From Leptospiraceae bacterium (GTDB lineage: Bacteria; Spirochaetota; Leptospiria; Leptospirales; Leptospiraceae): a stretch of DNA of 64,000 nucleotides. The position numbers were made by a program, and so were the translations under genes. Positions 60,073 to 64,000 of this stretch are shown here, in pieces. Each line of letters opens with the position of its first letter. The stretch's first letter is position 1. The notes under the pieces were generated by a model. That model did no database searches. It saw only the letters and a list, made by a program, of their open reading frames with translations, and was not told the DNA's origin. The stretch is from positions 166,887-230,886 of the forward strand of contig JADJSX010000034.1 in the NCBI GenBank assembly GCA_016711485.1. The letters run 5' to 3'.

Positions 60073-60923
60073 GCTGCACCTCCTACCATCTCACGATAGT
60101 CGATAGCTTCAAAAAATAATTCTCTAGTCATTTCGCATAATCGTGAGTAAATGCGATTTTCGAAAACTCCTTTTAAAGATTCCATTGGTTTGTTAGATGT
60201 AACAATTGTTAGTCGTCGGTTTTCGTAACGAGTATCAATCAAATCGTAAATCTTTTCCATCGCCCATGCTGTTTCTTTCTGGACTCCGAAATCATCTAAT
60301 ACTAGCACGGGAACTTTCTGGAATTCGTTTTCGATTGCTTTGCTCGTAGATTCTACTTCACCCCAAAATTTATCTTTGTTCGTAAAAGTTGCTTTGATTG
60401 CCTCAAGGAAATCTTTTGATACTTTACAGTATCTAGCTTCGATTCCTTTCTTGAAAATTAGATGGTTTAGGATTGCACAGGCTACATGTGTTTTTCCGCT
60501 ACCTGTGTTTCCCCACAGATAAAATCCTCTGTGGGAAATTTCTTTTTCCTCTAGAAATTCTCTGACTAAATCTGTATTCAGGAATAACGAAGCTGTCTTG
60601 TCATGTGTAGTTTCGATATTTAGATTTGCAAGCCTGTATCGGCTTGGAATATTGGATTTGTCGTAGAGTTTTTTAATTCTAGAAAATTCTAATGAAAAAG
60701 GCATACATTTACAATTATCTAACTTGGTGGTTGTGGCATTGTAAATGTATCGCCTCTTCTTATCATGCTCTTCGCTACCACACGTATTGCATAAATCATT
60801 TACACATTCGCATAATTGCAATTCGCCGTTTGTCCTTGCTTGGTAGTATCCGAGTCCTGAACATGCGTAACATGTATTAGGTTTGCTTGCAGATACTAGT
60901 TCTAGTTTTGGCATTGCTGTCAT
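60069..60923 (-). CDS. DnaC/IstB-type AAA+ helicase loader with N-terminal zinc region
   Basis: The product of 284 aa has N-terminal cysteine pairs (CYACSG, CEC, CNTC, CKC; positions 18-73) that probably bind zinc, Walker A GNTGSGKTH (138-146), Walker B VLVLDDFG (206-213) and a sensor segment IVTSNKPMES. This matches phage and plasmid DnaC-like loaders that place the replicative helicase on DNA. It lies two genes downstream of the VapE-like replication gene. Confidence 0.8.
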   Translation of the reverse strand: MTAMPKLELVSASKPNTCYACSGLGYYQARTNGELQLCECVNDLCNTCGSEEHDKKRRYIYNATTTKLDNCKCMPFSLEFSRIKKLYDKSNIPSRYRLANLNIETTHDKTASLFLNTDLVREFLEEKEISHRGFYLWGNTGSGKTHVACAILNHLIFKKGIEARYCKVSKDFLEAIKATFTNKDKFWGEVESTSKAIENEFQKVPVLVLDDFGVQKETAWAMEKIYDLIDTRYENRRLTIVTSNKPMESLKGVFENRIYSRLCEMTRELFFEAIDYREMVGGAA

Positions 60924-60929
60924 TTGTTC

Positions 60930-61235
60930 TTATTCTCCTTGTATTTTTCTGAATTCTTCTAGTGAATTACTGCGAATAGCCTCAATTGCCCGTTCTAGAT
61001 TACTTTTGTTTTCGTCAATACCTATGAATTCGTAAAGCGACATACGTTCAACGTTATCGCGTTTTTCGTTATACAGGAAGATGACCACAGCTACAGATGA
61101 CGAATGATGCTTCCGATTCATCATAAACTCTATATCAGTAATCGCTTCCAGTTTTGCTAACTCTTCTATCGCTTGCTTGCCGAGTTCGATTAACTCTGCT
61201 TTCGTTGTGGTTGTTCGTTTTAGTGTTTGTTCCAT
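60930..61235 (-). CDS. Hypothetical protein (101 aa) between replication genes
   Basis: GGAGAAAA lies 4 bases before ATG. It is soluble and helical, with a central strand (SSSVAVVIFLYNEKRDNVER). It lies between the VapE-like gene and the loader, so a replication accessory role is possible. Confidence 0.6.
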   Translation of the reverse strand: MEQTLKRTTTTKAELIELGKQAIEELAKLEAITDIEFMMNRKHHSSSVAVVIFLYNEKRDNVERMSLYEFIGIDENKSNLERAIEAIRSNSLEEFRKIQGE

Positions 61236-62761
61236 AGTTTTCTCCTTTTCTTAATTAAGTTTTGAAAAATCAGCCTTATCAGCCTTATCAGCCTTAAAAT
61301 ATTCAAAAGCTTCTCTACTTTTAAATCCAATAAGATGACTTCTATACGTATTGTTTTTGTTTTACTGAACCCTGCTTTTGATAATGCTCTGCCAATTCCA
61401 TTGATATTAAAAGATAATTTCGGGTGATTGGTTGATAAAAATTCTAGAACTTTAGAGGCTGTTAGCCATTTTGCGCTTTCAGATTCTTTTCCTGCCGGTT
61501 CAAAGTGTCTGCCTATTACATCGTATTCGTTATGATTGCGTTCGTATTGTCTTGCGTTATCTATGATCTCATTTTCTTCTTTTGGGGATAAAAGAATTTC
61601 GTTTCCTTCGAGTTCAAGGTATTCGTTATATACCTGTGCTAATACCATTTCCTTATTGATTCTAAGGAATTTATCGAATTTTAATTTTTCCTCTACGGTA
61701 ACTACTATGAATCTACGATTTTCGGTATCCCATAAAGGCTCTTCTACGTTGCATGAGCCAAGAAACGATACTGTTCTGTTGAATCGCTCTGGGTCTTTTC
61801 CGTAAGCCCTTCTTGCGATTGCTCCCGTATTTGAAATGAATCCTCTCAGTTGATCTGCTTCAAAACGATTGCTTGCGATTCCTTCAAATTCGTCTAAGTC
61901 CCAAAACATACATGTTGAGGCTAATTGTAAGCTGTCTTTAGATTTGAATTCGACATACCTTGCCGAATTCTGATATTTCGCTCTGATAAATGCCGGAGCA
62001 AAGTTTGTGCAAAATATTGTTTTGCCCTTACCGCCTCTATCTGACTGAATAAGGAAGCAATATTCGTTAATGAAATTTGGAACGAATACAGAATGAATCG
62101 CCATCGTATACCATTTTTTGAAATAATGTGCAACATCTATTTTATTGGTATATTTGAAACAGTTGACCATTTCACTCAAATAATCCTTATCCCCTTTTTT
62201 CCATTTGCCGTTAAATGATTGAATGTATTCGATGAGTGGGTTATAATTTCTGACAAAAGAAGAATTGAGGCTAATACGAATTGTCGACGGATGAACATCT
62301 TTTAATTTTGGATTAGTAAGGAGTTCTTTGTAAACGTCGTTGAATATAATTTCACTCCATTGCCTGAATTCTGTTTCGTTTTTCTTTTTGTATTCGATGA
62401 GTCCTGAAATAGTATCTCTTCTGAAATCGTATTTAGCGGATAACGCCGATTCGAGAATAGTAAACTCTGTAGTTTCGTTTACGGAAAAATTTACAAAATC
62501 TTTTTTCTCTTTTTTCTTTTCGGTTACTGGTTGATAGGCGACTTGGAATTTGGCTTTCAATTCCGCATTTGTAATTTCTTTTATTCTACTTTCGATAAAT
62601 CCCTTATAGGATTTTTCGACTTTGTTCATGATCGAAATGGAAGGACATTCTAAAATAATTTCCTTATCAGTATTTTTAACTACTGTCAACGGATGAATGA
62701 ATAGAGTGTATTCCCCTAGTGCCACATCAGACTTCAATAAATTTAAAACTTCTTGCCACAT
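61220..62761 (-). CDS. VapE-type replication ATPase with DnaA_N-like N-terminus
   Basis: The product of 513 aa as read starts MWQEVLNLLKSDVALGEYTL and IIECPS-like strands, the pattern of the DnaA N-terminal domain (about 1-75). The rest is a VapE-type domain with Walker A SDRGGKGKT (240-248), WDLDEFEG (287-294) and SFLGSCNVEEPLWDTENRRF, as in phage/plasmid helicase-like replication proteins. A one-base shift near 61353-61365, at a T5 run, likely changes the end: the other frame continues YRSHLIGFKSREAFEYFKAD with (KAD)3 and stops at 61251, just before the ribosome site of the next gene, which is more natural. It is the presumed initiator of the element. Confidence 0.75.
   Translation of the reverse strand: MWQEVLNLLKSDVALGEYTLFIHPLTVVKNTDKEIILECPSISIMNKVEKSYKGFIESRIKEITNAELKAKFQVAYQPVTEKKKEKKDFVNFSVNETTEFTILESALSAKYDFRRDTISGLIEYKKKNETEFRQWSEIIFNDVYKELLTNPKLKDVHPSTIRISLNSSFVRNYNPLIEYIQSFNGKWKKGDKDYLSEMVNCFKYTNKIDVAHYFKKWYTMAIHSVFVPNFINEYCFLIQSDRGGKGKTIFCTNFAPAFIRAKYQNSARYVEFKSKDSLQLASTCMFWDLDEFEGIASNRFEADQLRGFISNTGAIARRAYGKDPERFNRTVSFLGSCNVEEPLWDTENRRFIVVTVEEKLKFDKFLRINKEMVLAQVYNEYLELEGNEILLSPKEENEIIDNARQYERNHNEYDVIGRHFEPAGKESESAKWLTASKVLEFLSTNHPKLSFNINGIGRALSKAGFSKTKTIRIEVILLDLKVEKLLNILRLIRLIRLIFQNLIKKRRKLWNKH
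61269..61295 (-). repeat. Three tandem AAGGCTGAT repeats at the vapE end
   Basis: On the minus strand AAGGCTGAT occurs three times and encodes KADKADKAD in the corrected frame. The array with flanks is nearly identical to 21513-21539 in the opposite orientation. Confidence 0.7.
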
Positions 62762-62762
62762 A

Positions 62763-63047
62763 CTACGCCGCTTTCCTTTTTGTTATTTTTTTATTTTGTG
62801 TAATGGAGATATTTTTATAAGCCAATTTATTATCTAGTATAGAGCGTCTGCCTACTAGTTGTTTGCCTGTGAGATGAACAAGATTTTTTTAGCAGTAGAG
62901 CCAAGTCTTCTATCGTGGAATTTTGAATAATGTCAGATGGAATTGCAGGTAGAAAGAATTTATATAGAATTTATCTATCTTGAGTGTATTTTGTAACTCT
63001 AAGGATTTTCTTCGTGGTTTCATGATTTGCTTTCTGTCGTTGTTCAT
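62763..63047 (-). pseudogene. Degraded small gene upstream of vapE
   Basis: An ATG at 63047 and a stop at 62763 lie in the same frame, but coding-like pieces occur in three frames: NDRKQIMKPRRKSLELQ, then LPAIPSDIIQNSTIEDLALL, then VGRRSILDNKLAYKNI. Compensating indels would explain this. The middle piece recalls small phage DNA-binding proteins. It could also be non-coding. Confidence 0.4.
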
Positions 63048-63057
63048 AATTATAAAC

Positions 63058-63225
63058 CTAGTCCTGATTTGTAATTCGATACGGAATATTTAGCTGATTC
63101 GCGATAGCGAAAAGATTCTCTTTCTCGATATGCTTTACTAAGCCCTTTATGGTAATTTTCGCCGTGCTTGCAGAGATTTTAAGAAAATTCTGCAATTCTC
63201 CAGCATCAGAAAATCTTATTTGCAT
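63058..63225 (-). CDS. Small protein (55 aa)
   Basis: The frame starts MQIRFSDAGELQNFLKISAS and is helical with a basic face (TIKGLVKHIEKEN). Its ATG overlaps the stop of the 63216 gene, as in a coupled pair. No known family. Confidence 0.45.
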   Translation of the reverse strand: MQIRFSDAGELQNFLKISASTAKITIKGLVKHIEKENLFAIANQLNIPYRITNQD

Positions 63226-63407
63226 TTGACTAAATGCCTCTCCTGTTCTAGTTCTTCTACTGTAGTAATCAGTTTGATTCCTTTAAGTTTTTTATAATTC
63301 TCGAAATGTTGTTTGTTGATTGCGGTTACATCTACGTTAGCCTTAACTAGATAGTATTTTTTGCTGTAGCTTCTGGTTTCCGAAAGCGTTGGCCTCGCAA
63401 AGTTCAT
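63216..63407 (-). CDS. Small protein (63 aa) coupled to its neighbour
   Basis: RPTLSETRSYSKKYYLVKAN followed by a helical, basic C-terminus. It lies directly after the recombinase remnant and could be a piece of its C-terminal region or an independent small gene. Function unknown. Confidence 0.4.
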   Translation of the reverse strand: MNFARPTLSETRSYSKKYYLVKANVDVTAINKQHFENYKKLKGIKLITTVEELEQERHLVKCK

Positions 63408-63409
63408 GT

Positions 63410-63831
63410 AAAGGAATTTCCGGATTTTCCTCGATGACTTCGTGAACTGATTTTGTGTCTGATTAAGTGCGGTTGAATAGGTCTAGTCGTAAATTTAACG
63501 GCATCCTCATCCACTTCTGAACGGTTCCTACCTACAGGTTTCAGTAGAGACGGGACTTTGGAATAACCAGATAGTAGAGCCAAATTCGATGACTATATTT
63601 TCATATAGCTCTTTAGGTATCCAAGTTCGAATTCATATCCGCCTTTTCGTAAAACCGGATAGAGTAGCCTTGGCTGATTTTTTCAAATCTGCAATTGCTT
63701 AACTTTATCTTAATTGTTTCCGTTATCCTCAGAGATGTTGTATTAATGAAGTCAATGAGTAGAGCTAATCGGATATCTGAAATCTCTTTGCTAGTCGTAA
63801 GTCTTCCATGGGTTGGAATATCATTCGACAT
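63410..63831 (-). pseudogene. Tyrosine recombinase (integrase) remnant
   Basis: Parts of an integrase catalytic domain are read in three frames. Frame one (63613-63831) has LALLIDFINTTSLRITETIK, with the catalytic-arginine region LRITE. Frame two has WIPKELYENIVIEFGSTIWL and LFQSP. Frame three has PHLIRHK, like the HxxR box. The frames are joined by indels, so the enzyme is broken as read. It lies at the right end of the element, the usual place for an integrase. The final Tyr is not identified. Confidence 0.55.
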
Positions 63832-63973
63832 GACTGTTTTCGTAACTAATCTTATCTTGAATAATCTCTAAGGGCTTCTCTGTAATATATTTCTGTTCTT
63901 GCATCTTTGCTCGGAATAGAGTTAGTCGAACGATATGTATAATTGCCTTGCGTAAATTGCTTTTACTCGACAT
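63821..63973 (-). CDS. Small protein (50 aa) upstream of the recombinase remnant
   Basis: ATG 63973 to TGA 63821. The sequence SKSNLRKAIIHIVRLTLFRA is helical and basic. It overlaps the next frame by 11 bases and may be the N-terminal part of the broken recombinase. Low confidence. Confidence 0.35.
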   Translation of the reverse strand: MSSKSNLRKAIIHIVRLTLFRAKMQEQKYITEKPLEIIQDKISYENSHVE

Positions 63974-64000
63974 TCCTATCGTGCGTGTTTCTGAATAATT

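Noticed and set aside
1..64000. tRNA, rRNA or CRISPR arrays
   Set aside because: No cloverleaf, rRNA stretch or regularly spaced direct repeats were noticed by eye; a dedicated scan was not possible.

Overview
The window looks like DNA from an AT-rich Leptospira-like spirochaete. I infer this from the low G+C and from several exported lipoproteins with the spirochaetal-style lipobox ending in N-C (positions 4349, 4849, 17122). No rRNA or tRNA gene was recognised. The assignment is inferred from style, not from a marker gene.

1-6.8 kb is ordinary chromosome-like sequence. It holds a lipase foldase, two tandem copies of a secreted GHSQG lipase (one intact, one frameshifted), two lipoproteins and a lipid A-type acyltransferase, with two small IS256-end-like MITEs. 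6.9-16.1 kb is a defence-type island on the minus strand. It has a type III restriction subunit (res) that is intact, its mod partner that is decayed, a RAYT transposase inserted between them, PIN/antitoxin-like genes, and a UvrD-type helicase with a C-terminal Fe-S PD-(D/E)XK nuclease. Perfect palindromes of 31-42 bp sit in frame inside the RAYT and mod coding sequences. 17.1-20.9 kb reads as an integron-type cassette array without a visible integrase: three single-gene cassettes (lipoprotein, TerB_N protein, HEPN-like protein), each followed by a full or truncated attC-like site.

From about 21 kb to the right edge lies a mobile element of at least 41 kb. Almost all of its genes are on the minus strand and many overlap by ATGA. 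From right to left it carries a broken tyrosine recombinase, a DnaA_N-VapE replication protein, a DnaC-like loader, small Cys-rich and membrane proteins, an ASCH protein, a phage Dam methylase, ParB, a transglutaminase-like protein and a structural block (36.4-49.3 kb). After that come a large N6-methylase with a DUF2958-like domain paired with a strawberry-notch helicase, an iteron-like array at 28.5 kb, coiled-coil proteins and a C39-like peptidase. An IS5-family element is inserted at 49.3-50.3 kb.

The structural block contains fibre/spike-like proteins, two pairs of peptidoglycan hydrolases, many single-membrane-segment proteins, a very basic protein and two small beta-rich proteins with similar C-termini. 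I see no terminase, portal, HK97-type capsid, tail tube or tape measure. My leading hypothesis is a plasmid-like or integrative prophage of an unusual, possibly tailless and membrane-containing virus. A 14-bp motif, GTGCGA-N4-GCAC, occurs exactly six times, only inside this element, and is a good candidate for a dispersed ParB/centromere or regulator site. Several genes are broken by single-base changes in homopolymers, so either real decay or sequencing error must be kept in mind.
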